Shown: piece after piece, positions 1 through 13,900 of the stretch
Layout of the letters: each line of letters starts with the position of its first letter
How positions within the stretch are numbered: the stretch's first letter is position 1
The notes under the pieces: model-generated
What the model saw: the letters and a program-made list of their open reading frames with translations, nothing else
What the model was told of the DNA's origin: nothing
Database searches by the model: none
Program-made: the position numbers and the translations under genes
From: Acestrorhynchus altus
Lineage: Eukaryota > Chordata > Actinopteri > Characiformes > Acestrorhynchidae
DNA: 64,000 nt
Assembly (NCBI GenBank): GCA_034509495.1
Contig: CM067506.1
Location: forward strand, 21,865,309-21,929,308
Direction of reading: 5' to 3'

Positions 1-271
1 AGTGTTTTTCACGTATAAATGATTGCAAACCATTGCTTTTGCTCGTCTGAACTGTTGTTTTTCTTTCAATCATTATCTTATCCACTTTGTCCTGAACAGA
101 GTCAACGTGGATTCAGAGCCTTGTCTAGGAATAACTGTTGTGTTTATTGACTTAAAATTATTCAAACAACTAAACTGCCACATAAGGATTGCTTTTAGGT
201 TGAACAAACAAAATCAGTGAAACATAAGCAGACTTACTGAGGCAGATTTAGTATCATCTATTTTTTTTCAG

Positions 272-455
272 AGCATTGAGACCAGCAAGAAGTCTGCCTG
301 CTCTGATCTTACCTCTGATCCTTCTGGCCAGCAGCACAGCAGCACAGCAGCTGCATTCCCCTGCTCTACAGCAGGACTCCACACTGACACCATCTGGTTA
401 GCACTTGGAACATGGCTGAAATTTCCTTTCCGTTACCAATTGGAGATGGACAGAG
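272..455 (+). other. Candidate spliced 5' exon, possibly upstream exon of cefip
   Basis: A run of eight T followed by CAG at 269-271 is a strong acceptor, and CAGAG|GTGAGT at 451-460 is a strong donor. The first ATG in between is at 412 and stays open to the donor (MAEISFPLPIGDGQ). If spliced straight to the cefip exon at 7788 the frame ends within about 20 codons, so it would be an upstream ORF and not the Cefip N-terminus. I do not recognise the peptide. Ownership by cefip is inferred only from strand and position. Confidence 0.35.
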
Positions 456-2929
456 GTGAGTGTGTGTGCAATAACCCTTCATGGATTGGGCAAACATTAT
501 CATTAATTTAAATTTACGACCAAGTCATCACCCGTAAACATAATAAGACAGACCGATTTATTCTTTCTGTTATTCAATTAGAGTCTAAGACATTGCCCAC
601 CCGCAGACTTGACTCCTGCAGTGAAATCCAGCATTTCATATGAGTGCAGATTAAAAGAGCTCATGGAGAGAGGCTTTCTGTCAATGAGTAAATGACTTGT
701 TAATGTAATACATGAGTCAGCGGGAGATACAGAAACAATAAGACAGGCAGGCAGGCACCTTGCATCAGCTATGTCTTCACAGATTTCATCACCACATCAT
801 GACCATCCAGTCAGGGCCTAAGGTGGTTAAGCACTGGGCCATGCTCCAGGAACACCACTTTGAGCTTTTATTTGCAGGGTGAGAATCAAGGGAAATCAAA
901 GCAAATGCACTTTCATATGTGCAGGAGACTTGTTGTCCTATGGGGGCACTTGGCTCTTGTTAAACTCATTTGGGCCACTCACAAGGCAACAAAAACCTCC
1001 TCCATTAAATCACTCGCTCAGTTTGCTTGTTTATTGGGTCTGCCATTAGGGCAAATTATTCTCAGTCAATTGGTTTTATAATTATACTGTTAGATGTCCT
1101 AAAGACCTGTGCACCAGTACTGTGGCACTTAGAAAAAAATACATTTGAGGAAATAACCCAGATTACGTACAGAATAGCCTGCTCTAGTGCTTCCCCCACA
1201 AAATGGCATAGCTTGAGCAACTGATGATATCTATCACTCTAAACCCTTCACTTACTTGGAAATGTAATTTAATGTCAATGTAGCGAAACAATGAGTATAC
1301 AAATACTATCGGTCATTAAAATTCCTGACTCATGGCAGACTTTAACCAGAAATTAAGCAGGAAAAGTGAAGAAGAGTAAATGTGGATAAAATCACCTCAC
1401 ATGACATAACAGCGTAAAACCCCTGCCCCTTTGACAGGTAAGACGGTGATGTAATAGAGTACTTTAATGAAAGGAAATATCATTTGGCCCTCCCAAGGGG
1501 GAGTAATTTAGCTCAAGCTTTATTTATGAGAAGGCAGGGTCTGATTAACAAGTCATGGACCAACTGATATCCCTGATGCAATCAATATCCTTTAGCAGCA
1601 CAGGCTTGATTTGAAGCACCAGGCATTAATTTGTCTCAGCGGCTTTTTGCAGATGAGCTCTGCAAATATGTAAATGTAGCAAATACTGGGATGACTTAAA
1701 TACTTGTTATGAACTGTAATAATTATTAGCTTTTCATAAAGCTGAAGAAGCTTGCCTTGGTCTCTGCAGTGGGACGCTTAGGCAGGAAAAAACTGGATGG
1801 TCTCCTAGTGTAAGTGGGATTTCAGTGCTAGTGCCTCTGTGATTGCAATTTCCTGTAAAAGAAAACAATTAGATTTTGACTATTTGGTCAATATCAAATT
1901 GATTTCATGTTTGGGATTTGATTAAATTGTGATCATAGTTATTAAACTCTCAGAAAATCTGATATAATTCACAGAATCTCATTCAGCACACGGCCTCTAC
2001 AGAACAATGTGCTGAATTTAGCTCTGACCCAGTTATACGCTACCACTACTGTACATGTACCGTGACTATCTTGGATGCTTGACTCATTTCAAAGGCTGCA
2101 GTGTTTGCAAGTACTGTTCATAGTAGTGTACACTCTTTGGGTAAATGTTACTGGGAGCACTGTACTAACACAGGGTAGGGCCTCTGTTTGTACACACAAG
2201 TTTAATTCTTCATGCTGTAGCATTTTTATGGATGCTCCCATGGGGGGGTGGGGGTTGTGGGGGTGTATTAAGTTAATAACATCAACTTAAAAAAGCTAAC
2301 TTTTCAGAACAGAAAATTTCTGTGTAGCTGTGTAGGGATATTGTTATGAGTTCATTTTGAAATTATGAAGTTTATTATTAAAATTAAATTATTGTTTATT
2401 AGACACTGCCTTTGGAGAACTCACAACATTGTTATTGCGGTTAACCACATAAGCTAATTTTCTGTAGCTGCAGCCAGCTAACATTAATCATAAATGTTTT
2501 TTTTTTGTTTTTTTTTTTTAAGATGGGCAATAAACCGTGAAAATGAGATAGAACTAGAAAGAAAAGTCACACTCAGCTAAAGCCTACCTCCAATTACAGA
2601 CATTATGGGCCATTTAATGTTATATCTTACCCTCTGTGGAAACAGATTTATTTTCACCTTTAGATCAAATCTTTTTTTTTGGTTACAGTAGCAGGACAGT
2701 AGCACAGAAAATGAGGTGCTCTGTGAAATGCACTGTATCTAAATGTGTATCTAAATCTGTAACACAAGCTGGCTTTTTTTTTTAATTTAGGAGGTGGGTG
2801 AAACGAAAAGAAATCCCGTCTGCATTTTGCATGTTATGTTGTCCATGGTGAATGCTAGTTGCTAATAAATTAGCAGAGCTCAATAACATTTTATTCATAC
2901 AGATTCCAGGTAAGCATTTAGGAAAGGAA

Positions 2930-2933
<4 letters not shown>

Positions 2934-2988
<55 letters not shown>
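2934..2988. repeat. (CA)n microsatellite
   Basis: About 27 CA units with one CG interruption near the right end. No coding content. Confidence 0.95.
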
Positions 2989-2989
<1 letters not shown>

Positions 2990-3599
2990 TTGAATTTCCT
3001 GAATGAATTGGGGGATTTGGGACCTCAAATAAAAGTCAATAAAACTATGGGTTAACACAAGTTGTGATGGCTTGTAATCAAAACCCCATGTCCATTCTTA
3101 GATTAGAGTGAAGCAAAAATGTCCTACATTAGCCTAATTATCCCTGTGTCACTTATAATAAATAGGGCTCTATGATTTCAGTGATTACACATTTTTTATT
3201 ATGCATATTGCCTTAAGAAAAAAAGAACATCTAAAAATATAAATCTGGAAAAAAAAGGAATTGGATAAAACCAAAAATGAGACAAATTACATTTAATTTA
3301 GGGAAAAATCAAAGAGAGGTTTGTAAATAAACTGGCACGTGAATTAATTTGCTTTGATCTGATCAGATCTGCTGTGAGTGCTAATGTGTATCTAAACCTT
3401 TTTTGACCCGGCTTTTGACATATATATAAGCTGCTTTTATACAACTGCCTTTATTTGCATTTCCCACTCAACATGTTGCAGCACCTTGGAATTGTGTGGA
3501 GAAGTAAGTCAGAAAAAATACAAAGAAAAAAGAAAGCAGAAAAACTATAAGGGGTAGACAGGGAAGGTGGTTTCTATCCCTGCACTGACGCGTTTACAC

Positions 3600-4095
3600 T
3601 AATGCATTATGCATTGAATTTAATATTGGACATGTCCAATATTTCAGTTGTTTCAGCTATATTACATCAAAACTGTTTTGTCCAAAACAAACCTGGAAAA
3701 TTTGTGGAAAATCGTGTTCAGGTAATATACATTATTTCACTAATTTGTATTAACATACACTACAAAATATTATTATCAATTATTATTATCAATACAGTTT
3801 TGTCTAAATATGTATGCATATTTGAGGAAAAATAAATAGTTATATAATATACAATATTTTATTACCTATTATTAATCTGCATTAATAACATATATTACAT
3901 CAATATGGTTTTTTCACAAACAAAATCTGGGTAAAATGGAAAATTGTATTGATGTAATATTCAGTATTTTATTAATTAGTATTAATCTACATTAATACAT
4001 TTATAATTTTGTCTAAAATACGCTGAGCAAAAATTTGTTGATGTTATATGTAATATTTATTTATCCACTTGAATACATAACATCAATAGAGTTTT
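3600..4095. repeat. Degenerate long-period tandem repeat, AT-rich
   Basis: The phrase ATTACATCAA followed by a TGTTTT/GGTTTT block and a CAAA..CTGG..AAAAT block occurs near 3660 and again near 3894, a spacing of about 234 bases, with a third degraded copy after 4020. A 22-base palindrome (arm AATATTGGACA) lies at 3622-3643. Possibly an old satellite or mobile-element remnant. Confidence 0.5.
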
Positions 4096-4100
4096 ATAAA

Positions 4101-4136
4101 AGAAGAAGAAGAAGAAGAAGAAGACAAAGAAGAAGA

Positions 4137-4210
<74 letters not shown>
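4101..4210. repeat. (GAA)n followed by (AT)n microsatellite
   Basis: An AAG/GAA tract at about 4101-4138 runs directly into about 36 AT units to 4210. Open frames called here are repeat translations only. Confidence 0.95.
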
Positions 4211-4212
<2 letters not shown>

Positions 4213-5047
4213 TTTAAAAACAGGAGACAAAGTGTGTTGATGCAAAACCTTTCTCAGGGAACACTTTTATGCTTATACACAGACTGAAAACGGTCAGTGT
4301 TTTCTTTCTTCTGTGAGGGGCTCTGGTCATATGTAAATTTCACCGAATTGTGTGTGAGGTGTGACTAATGCATTTATTGATGTTTTTTGATGACTGTAAA
4401 CCTTTATGCCAATGCCAGGAACTTTAAAATGGAAGTTCTTGTGTTACTGCAAATGAAGCATGGAAAGTCATTCCAAGAACTTCAGTTATTAATAAGCTCC
4501 TGCTAAATTGGAGCTCAAGAGGAAAACAAGATTCCTAGTAGTCCTCTACAAAAGCAAAACAGATTGCATATATCTAAACCCACCTCCACTGTTTCTGTAA
4601 AAAAATAAACAGCTTTCATTCTGACAAGAACTTATCTTTTCTATTCAGAGTACTTAATGGTGGCTTCTGTTTTGGTCTGTGGCCCATAAAACATAGCTTG
4701 AGGCACTCAGAGGCTACGGAGCAATGGAGAGGGATCTGCTGGGTTGGGACAGTGGGGGTGCAACTGCTTTTACCACAGCTTAGGAACACAACACTAAAGA
4801 GCAGTGTAGGCGACTGCAGTGAATGATGGTCAACCCTGCTGTTCTTACTGCCCATGTGTGTGTGTCCATCACCCACTTTCAGCCAGCATGTGACTACAGC
4901 CAGGACTCCTGGGAAAGTATCCATTGCACCCATGTCCTATTATAGCAGTGTCCGGAGTGCAAAGTGCCAGGAGGACTGGATGTTGGAAACCATTGAAAAT
5001 GGAATGATTCGGGTGGGGTGGTGGGCTTGGGGATTCTCCCTTCCTGC

Positions 5048-5050
<3 letters not shown>

Positions 5051-5111
<61 letters not shown>
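5051..5111. repeat. (GA)n microsatellite
   Basis: About 30 uninterrupted GA units. Nothing coding on either side. Confidence 0.95.
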
Positions 5112-5114
<3 letters not shown>

Positions 5115-5766
5115 ATGAAAAGAGCTTTTCTGGTCAATTTATAGATTGGCCAGACCTAAAGCTGTGCATACCTGAAGAGGACTCATTTAGGTTCAGTGGT
5201 TGCATTGAAGTTCCAGAGTTCAAGAGTACAGTGGATGCATTTTTTCAATTTTACAGTAGATACTAACTGGGTTTAACTAGTACAGATCTCAAGCAGTGAC
5301 CAGATACCAACTGCACTGTCCTACAAAAAAAGTGAGTGACACTTATAAGTGAGGCAACAAGCTATTTTTACGCCTGGGCACATGTGCCTCTACTTAGAAA
5401 CCTTCTAAACACCACAACAACTGCACAAAGAGGATATTTGCTTTTGCTTCAAATATAATCTTTTCTTCCACTGGAAAAATGATCTTCACAGTTGCTAAAA
5501 GGTAACTTGCACCAGGTTTGAGTGTGAAAATAGCTTTGGACCAGGTTCATTTAATTTGCTTTGACACTTGACACCAAATGGTTATTTCAATATGTGTTCT
5601 AGCATAAGACTTCAGCCTATGTCACTGCTCAGTGCACTCAGTCCCTGAAGCCACTGCTATTTCAGTGTTTTCTGCCGCTCAATCCTGGCTACCGTCACCT
5701 CTCCAGTGGAGCAGCAGGGGCCTTTGTAGTAACCGTGCTTTGCTTCTGCTCTTTGTTCCCTTTCAG

Positions 5767-5957
5767 AAAAGAGTGACAACAGATGTGGTGATACAGAGTG
5801 ATGTGACAGATTTTTACAGAAGCCCCCCTTTTCTGCAGAGTTTTGACTTCCCAACACAATATGGATTTTTGCCCACAGTATGGTATGGATGGTGATTACC
5901 TTTTGTTTGAAGAATCAGAAACAACTTAACTGCTAAAATGGAATACAAAGCCAAACG
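5767..5957 (+). other. Candidate non-coding 5' exon
   Basis: A pyrimidine-rich stretch ending TTTCAG at 5761-5766 forms an acceptor and AAACG|GTAAGA at 5953-5963 forms a donor. The segment has stops in the plus frames and no protein similarity that I recognise. It could be a 5' UTR exon of cefip or a chance pair of splice-like signals. Confidence 0.25.
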
Positions 5958-6109
5958 GTAAGAAGAGTGTTCACTTTGTTCCTGCATTGTGATATTTGTC
6001 TCATGGCTTCTGAAAGTTCTTTTAAATCTGGATAAAAATGATTTTGTTGTGAATAAATGAATTGCAGTAACAAAGAAATCAGTAGTTTTGTTTTACCTAA
6101 ATATTAGAA

Positions 6110-6142
6110 AACAAACAAACAAAAAAACAAACAAACAAACAA
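6110..6142. repeat. (AAAC)n tract
   Basis: Runs of AAAC interrupted by one longer A tract. No further content. Confidence 0.85.
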
Positions 6143-7911
6143 ATTCACATGCACACAAAAATATATAAATACATACAATTTAAAAAAAGCAAATGCATAA
6201 TTTACATGCTTCAGATATGGATTTACTAAACTCATTCATCCAGTTGTTGTTTTTATTAAGCATAACCTTTAATCTATTTACGGAGGGAATGCTGTAACAT
6301 TGTGAAAATGAGTATGTAACGCCCATTTTAAGCATGGCCTCAACATATCAAGTTTTGTCAAGGATCATTTAGCAAAAATAAAGGAGCCCAACAAGCAGTT
6401 CAGTATAGATCAGTCACAACTAGCACTGCATTGTTGAGCATTAAAAAAAAAAGAACTTGCAGTGTGACGAGTTGACCTTTTCCCTTTAAGAAACTTTTTG
6501 ACTGTGTGCTTTTCGTGCTTCTACAAGAACAAATTAATCAGCAAATATAAAATAGAATGTCAGCCCCTAGTGTGCATATATACTTATATTATTTTTGCCT
6601 ATAATTCAATTAATTTATTGTAAAACAGAAACAACACACATTTTTCATTATTTTCATTTATTAGAGAATGAAACATGTTTCTGTCTGGTTCAGTGGTACA
6701 GATCAACACTAATTAGTGTTTAATTTTCATACTATAAATAGTTTAAGATGATTACATGAACATTTGTGCATTTTCACATGATGCAGTTCAGAAAGTGATA
6801 TGGTAGTGTTCATTTCTGAGTAGTAGTCTAAGCCAGGTGATAAAAGAGGATCAGAAAGTTATTCTGGGCCATGTGTTGGACTGTGCAGCAGCTGCAAAAT
6901 TAATGGCAAGTGATGATTAAATATTTAACTTCAAGGTTACTGTACATATAAAATAACTGTAACAGTGTTAAGAGAGTTAAAGGGTGTTTCTGAATATTAC
7001 TCAATTTAAAAAACCAGGCGTAAGCCAAGAAATATTTGTGATTGACTAGTGAATATTAATTCACTAGTCATTATTAATGCAAATGAAATATTGTACATAC
7101 ATTGTGATGCTCAGGAGAGGGATCAAACATGGGACTGGTTATGATGTATACATTTATAATTGTTAGTGTTGTCATTAGTATGAGTTTTTCAGAAGATCAC
7201 ACTATAAAATATCATTGATCTGTCAAGGTTGTACAAAAAAAAACATTCTGTTTTTCTTTTTCTTTTGCCATTTTCAAGACTAATATTTTTTCTATAATAT
7301 TGTTACAATACTGGCTTTACTTATGCATATTTTAGGCCTACATTAAATATTTAGCTAAAATCTTTAATCAACTACAAACCATTTTCACTTTTAAAATGGA
7401 CATTAACTGAAACATTACAGAATGTCTCCCGTCCATGCACATTGGCAGTCAAATTGTTTAGTGTTTGAACCTAGGGTGAAAATGGGAAGCGTCTTCCTAC
7501 TCTAAAAATAATTCACGTGAGCATTACAGTCCTTCTTGTGCATAGCAACAGCTTGGCTCAGTTAACCACATGGGCATGAAGGTCATATTTAAGACATACG
7601 GAGGAGATAGCCTGTACACACTTTAGGAGCTCCATAGATAATATTCACTGTGCAGCAAAATGTATTAGTACTATGATGAATTTACATTTTTCCTTAGAAA
7701 TAATGTTGAACATGTGTCTTTTGAGGCTCTTTATGTTACTGCCAGTGTGCACACAATTTTTGACACACTTGTGTGCTTCTGTTGCAGGAAAGAAAGCAAG
7801 TCTAATCACCTTTTGAAAGGTGAACTACTTAAAAGCAAGACACCATAAGTAACCAGTCTCAAAAGATAGATAGGGACAACTGTGCCCTGCTCATGTGAGC
7901 GAACTTTTGAA

Positions 7912-10900
7912 ATGAGCTCTCTGGAAAAGCGCCACACAAGCAGGCGGGGAAACATGCAGGGCCACCGCAAATACTCTGATGGCTTCAGTGACACATCCAG
8001 CGTGGGTAGCTTCATGGATGAGACAGACAGGGAAGTGAGCAACCTCACTGACCGTGCTTTCAGGAGCCTGTGCATTGGAGAGGAGGCCATCTATAACGAC
8101 TCTGAAATTTCTTCCCCTACTGAACGCCACAAGGCTTTTGCTGAAGAAGTTCAGCAGAAGGAAGTCTTAAAGACCACTTGCCAGGAGACCCTTTCTTATG
8201 GTATTCAGTATGGAGAGACTGAGAGAAAGTCTGAGGTGACCTCAACATTCCAGCATTCCTATGTGGATGTAGCACAAGAGCAGGTTCTCAGTGATGAGCG
8301 CACGTCTTATATGAGCAATGGCTCTATGGAGGCAACATGGCAACAAAGGAGAAGCACATCCAGAGTGTCATCCCTCATTAAGGCCTTCAGCTCAAGAGAG
8401 GGCTACTGTGACAGTGGGACGCCTGATGCTGTACTGCTAAGAGACAGATACAGAGACCATAATAATGGGTCATGGGACAAGTCAGCTTTGCTGAGCATTC
8501 AGAGAGAACTGTCTGAATTCTCCTCCACATACCAACAGAATTTTAAGTCAGGTCCATTTCAGTCTTACAGAAATAATTTTCATGTATCGGCTGCTTCGAT
8601 GGCCCAGATGGACACTACAACCTCCCTCATGAAATCCTCAAAAACAAAGTTCCAAGCACTGAACTCCACTAATTTTTTCTTCCACAGTGAATTCAGTCCA
8701 TTTCAATTGTGGAAGGATTACAAACGGTTCCCCCTTGAAAGAGAAGAACCTTTGGGGTTTGTGTCAGCCAGTGAGTTTCCTAGGTGGTATGATTCTCCAC
8801 TGTATAAAGAACTAACCACCACAAACACATTTTCAAGTGAAAGTAGACGGTTTAACCGAAGAAAAGTTGAGGATGTGGTTCCTACTCAGCGCTCCAGATC
8901 CACAGTAGTCCAAAAAGCCCCAGCCATAGAGAAGAGGTGTGAGTCTGAGATGGCCTCTAACTGTCCTCCATGGAAAACGAATAATAATTTCACAAGAAGC
9001 AAACTACCAAACAATCGGCCCTCCACAGTCTCACCAACCAATGTGAAAACACACAGACCAAACTCTAGTTTGCTCTCTCATAGCAGGCACACATATGACA
9101 TTCAGCACAAAGTAGAGAGCTTGGGGGACAATCAGGTGATGAGTAGTTCAACCCCATTCAATATCTCTCAGCTTCTGACACCAGTCATTCATGGAAGACA
9201 AGAGACAGAAACATCTGAAGTTCTGCAATATGCACATACATCCTCTGTTTCTGATTACTCTGGTCAGAGTGACGTTGACCTGAAACCACTACGGAACAGC
9301 TACAAATCCAAAGCATCAAGTCTGTTGTTCAACCTCAAAGACAATAGAAAACGGGTCAAGAGCACATACAGTCCTTCTAAATTTAAAGGTTTAGAGATAA
9401 CAGACAGGAATAAACAGCCATCGATGCTGGATGATCTTGAATCCAGGCTTTCAGATACATCAGCATCTCAAGCCACTGCTCAGGAGCATTCTGTGGACAG
9501 TTGGGAAGCTGGTGACATAGTCCTGCAAACCTGTGAAGCCAGTGTATCCAAAACTGTACAACACCAAGAGTATGCAGATGGATTACACGATAACATGACA
9601 ATAGCATCCCATTACAGTGCAGGTAATTACAAGATCTCATATGGGGGCTCACATGGAAACTCTCTCCACCCAGATAGACTTTTGAACAAAGGCAGCGAAG
9701 AGTATGATTATTCACCATATTCATCTTCAGCACAGATTAAAAGCACTGGAAATTCTGAGGGTCACATTTATGGCCTCAGTAAAAAACCTAGCCCTACAAG
9801 GCCGGAAATAGAAAACATCTTTCCAAAAGCCGGCACGCTACACCCACCAGCACATAGTCTGTCAGCTCAAATATCAGAGAAACAGGCCTTAAGCAGGAGA
9901 GATGTGGGTCATCATGAGCTCATAGACAGACATAAAGTGGTGAGAAAAACAAATCTGGGATATACAACCAATCTGGTGACTGAAAAAAGCCTTTCATTGG
10001 AAGACCTTGAACCTTCTAACTTTGCTAACAAGGAAATGTTTAATAACAATGGAATTAAAGAATCGCTGCCTTTTAGGGGAGAGATAGCCACTCTGATTGA
10101 AATGGATAAACAGAGGAAGGCCACTGCTAAGCAGTACTTACCTTCAGCCAACGGCAGCTACAATACAGGAAAGGAAACTTATATAAACAAAGTGAATGAC
10201 GACATAAAACAGGGTCGGCTTGTAAAAGAGGAAGAGGACCAGGGCACAGAAGGATTATCACAGAAATATCCATACACAAACAAACCTGCACAAGGTTATC
10301 CAACAAATGCAACCTCTGCATCTCAAAATTCACATGAATTCCAAAATAATACTCGGCAGAAAATGGCATCGTCTCACCCAAAAGAATCCAACTTTACCCA
10401 AAGTTCAGAAACCAGAAGTACATCACATGAACAATTTAAAAGAAATATGAAATTTGCCGCAAGTAATATAACTACTGGAAAAGATCAGAGTAAGAAAGTC
10501 CAATCTTCCATCTCATTGGAGGAGAAATATCAAAAGAATGAAGGATCTGTTGCCTATCAGCCGTACAAATATGAGTCAAACAAACAGTGGCATATCGCAG
10601 CAACTGACAACAGGCACATGGACGAGACAAGGATACCATTACAACAGCAGCGAACTGGAGAGAAATCAGAACAACCAGCCGAAACCCATTATGCACACGC
10701 TACATTAGAGAGAGCTGATATTCCTCAGAAAAACACAGCATACACAACAAGACCAACTCAAAGAAATTTGATTACAGTGGATAGAGCCAAGACTCGAGAA
10801 CACATGCCAAATGACTCTATGGCCCCCAAGCTGATATATCAAACAAAGCATGGGGACATGAAAGCAGAAATTAACAAAGTAAACATGCAAAGTACAGAGC

Positions 10901-13900
10901 CAAATAATAACAGTTCACAAGCAAAAGAAGACAAATTTTGCATTAATGATATTCTTTCCATCCGAGACAATGAACAAGCAAAGAGACTTAGAGATAATAA
11001 ACATAGTTTTCCTGCTAGCGATCCTACTAAATTAGATAATCAAGCTTTTCCAGTTACATCTGATATAGCTGAAGAAACAGCATGCAAAACTGATGCATCT
11101 AAGATTAAAGAGCAACAAACAACACCAGATCCTGCCTACCTCTACAAGCATGACGTCAACACTGATGTATCATATGGTTACATCAGAAAGGAGTCTCATA
11201 TTCAAAATGAAGGATTTGTAAACATTGGGACAACCATAAAGGACAAAACAGGGAAAGACACCTGTATTAATAAAGAGAATGAAAAAGTCACACCAAAACC
11301 ACTTTCATACAAAGAAAGAGGCCAAATCAAACAAGAGATGCTCACTTCAAAATTGAAGGCACATGCTCAGAAGGAGATCTCAGCCATTAAAGAGAAGGGA
11401 CTTGCTAAACAAGGTATTTTATCGAGAAATGCAGTGAGGCAAAATGCATCTGTGAACAGTGAAAAAGGACAAACGAGACAGGACGTTTTGTCACCAAAGA
11501 AGGAAATAACTGCAGAAAAGCTGAATCACCTTTTTCAAGACATCACTTATTCAAGCGTAACTTTATACAAAGAACACAAAAACCAGGATCCTCTGTCCAC
11601 AGAAGAAATTACATTACCCAAAAGAGCTATGGGACTCCAGGCAGAAGTTGAACCTTTGAAAGATGAGAAACCTGCTACTAATGAGAAAGAAAAGACAAAA
11701 GTACAACCACTTATTCAAAGGATGCAGCCTCAATCCGAAAGGATTACTGTAGCAGACAAGGAAACCTCTGATGTTCAAAATGAAATTAGCAAGTCCACCA
11801 AAGAGAACCAGAAAGAGCAATCTGTAAATAAAAGTGAACATGAACCAGTTCCTGACACACTTCTCACAAGCCCACCAGCTATCAAGTCACTTAACAAAGA
11901 GGCATCAGGTCTCAAAACTGAAGAAAACATTTCTCCTAAACCCCCCGCAGTATTCAGTGCAAATCCTTCAGAAAATCCAAACGATGCTGCAAAAAGAGAG
12001 GACAGTCCTAAACATGTTGACTTTGGAAAAACAACACCTTGCACTATTAACACGTCCAACAATTTAGAGAAGGTCCAGTATCATGATGACACGAAGAACA
12101 AAGCCGAAGAACCACCCTCAAATGCCAATGTGGATAAAACTACTGTCAGCATCATTCCAGCTGATCATAAATACACAGACTTGGCTGAAACAACCAGACC
12201 CAAAGTTGAAAATCCACACGATGAAAGCTCAAGCTTTGCTGGGGAAGAAAGGATTTTAAAGGAATCAAATGAAAAGAAGTGTGGAATAGTAAAACCTCCA
12301 TCATCTTGGACATGGTTAAAAGATGAAGCTCACCCTGTTAAATCAACACTGGGCTCTTCAGATGGCAAAACAGCTCCCCCAACTAAATATGAGGGAAATT
12401 CTGCTAAAGATGGAGAAAAGTCTACAAGTGGAGATGCCTTTGTCAATTCTGATGAAGCATCAGGCTCTGCCAAAAGAAAGACTCCAGAAACCAAAAATAA
12501 AGAAAAACAAGATGTTAATGTTCAAATTGAAAGCACTTCTAAAGCGAGTGAAGAGTCTGTTATTCAGCAGCTTCATCATGTTGATGCACCTAAAGTAAAG
12601 CCATTTGAAAACACAGATAAAACCAAAAATGGAAATCAAACCTTAGATTCAAATAAGGAGGAGAAAACAAACAGTGTGTCTGCTGAAGTGAATGCACGTT
12701 TTCTGATAGAAGAACTTGAATTGACTGAACAAAAGACTGAAGACAATCCACACTGGAAGAAAGATGACACAGAACAGAACTCTTTTTCAAAGCATGAAAT
12801 CAGAATTTTAGAATGCCCAAACAGTCAAATTATATCTGGTAATATCACGGGAAGCAATGATAATCAAGTTCAACAAGATAGTGACAGACCTCCATACAAT
12901 GAAAATCAGATCCATAGGAAACGTGAATTCAGTGAACAAGCAGAAGGTGCATCTAATGAAATCAAACAAGACAAAGACAAGAGTACAGTGAATGAGCATT
13001 ACTCAAAACCCACAGACATTGAAAATGAGAAATCACCAGAGAAGCCCTCCTCATTAAAGCTTACGATAAATAATACAGATGAACAGATGAATAGCCAGAC
13101 AGCACAAGACAAAAGTTTTGACGTTGTAAATCCTGGTGCTGAAAACAAAGTAATTCACATCCCCAGCAAAGAAGACAATGCACCAGCAGATGAACCTGTA
13201 ATATACAGTATACATGTGTCAAGCAAATCAGATGTTGTTTCCGAGGAAGAGCCTGTTATTTTTACTATTTGTGTGTCAAGCATACCTGATAATTCCAAGA
13301 CAGATGGGCCTGTAAGCCAAGATATTCATAGTTTTGCTGGAAAACAGCTTTCAGTAGATGGAACAGAGAAAGAAGGACAAACATCTGGTAATAAAAATGA
13401 GGAAACAGGAACAGAACATCTTGGAAGTAAAGCAAGTGACAGTGAAGAAGCCACAGTATCTTTCCATTCTGTCAAGACAGAAAACGAACCTGTAACAAGA
13501 AAATATGACTCTCCCACCACAAGAGACAAAAATGATTATTATAGATCAAGTGAGGTGAGCAATATTAGTTCATCTTACGAGAGCCTTTTGGCCAAATATG
13601 GGCTTCATCGCAAATTAGACCAAAAAGAACCAGATAAAATGCAAGAAAAAGAAACAGAAGAATCTACAAATAAGCTCACTGAGCAATTAGCAAAAAACTC
13701 ATTGGACGATTGCAGTACATCTTCAGACACAATCAGTGTTGATGTTGCAGAGCCACATTGTCAGGAATCAGGAGAACATGTGCTTCCAAAACACACCCCT
13801 GACCTTGCAAAGAAAGGTGAAGAAAATGAGCAACATATTACTCAATCAATGAAAACTAATATAGGATTGACACAAAAAACTTATGGAATCATGACGATTT

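Larger units (their letters stand above)
1..7787. other. 5' flank or 5' intron region of cefip, no recognised gene
   Basis: No open frame in this stretch resembles a known protein. The sequence is AT-rich and holds simple repeats, a degenerate tandem repeat and two stretches bounded by good splice signals (272-455 and 5767-5957), listed separately. Because the big cefip exon starts at an acceptor (AG at 7786-7787), at least one upstream exon and its promoter must exist; part of this stretch is probably 5' UTR intron of cefip. Confidence 0.6.

Noticed and set aside
2934..2988. Regular repeats as a CRISPR-like array
   Set aside because: They are dinucleotide microsatellites without spacers, in a eukaryotic genome.
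7882..7911. Earlier start of Cefip at 7882
   Set aside because: The codon there is GTG; the first ATG is at 7912 and the homologous human start corresponds to 7954.
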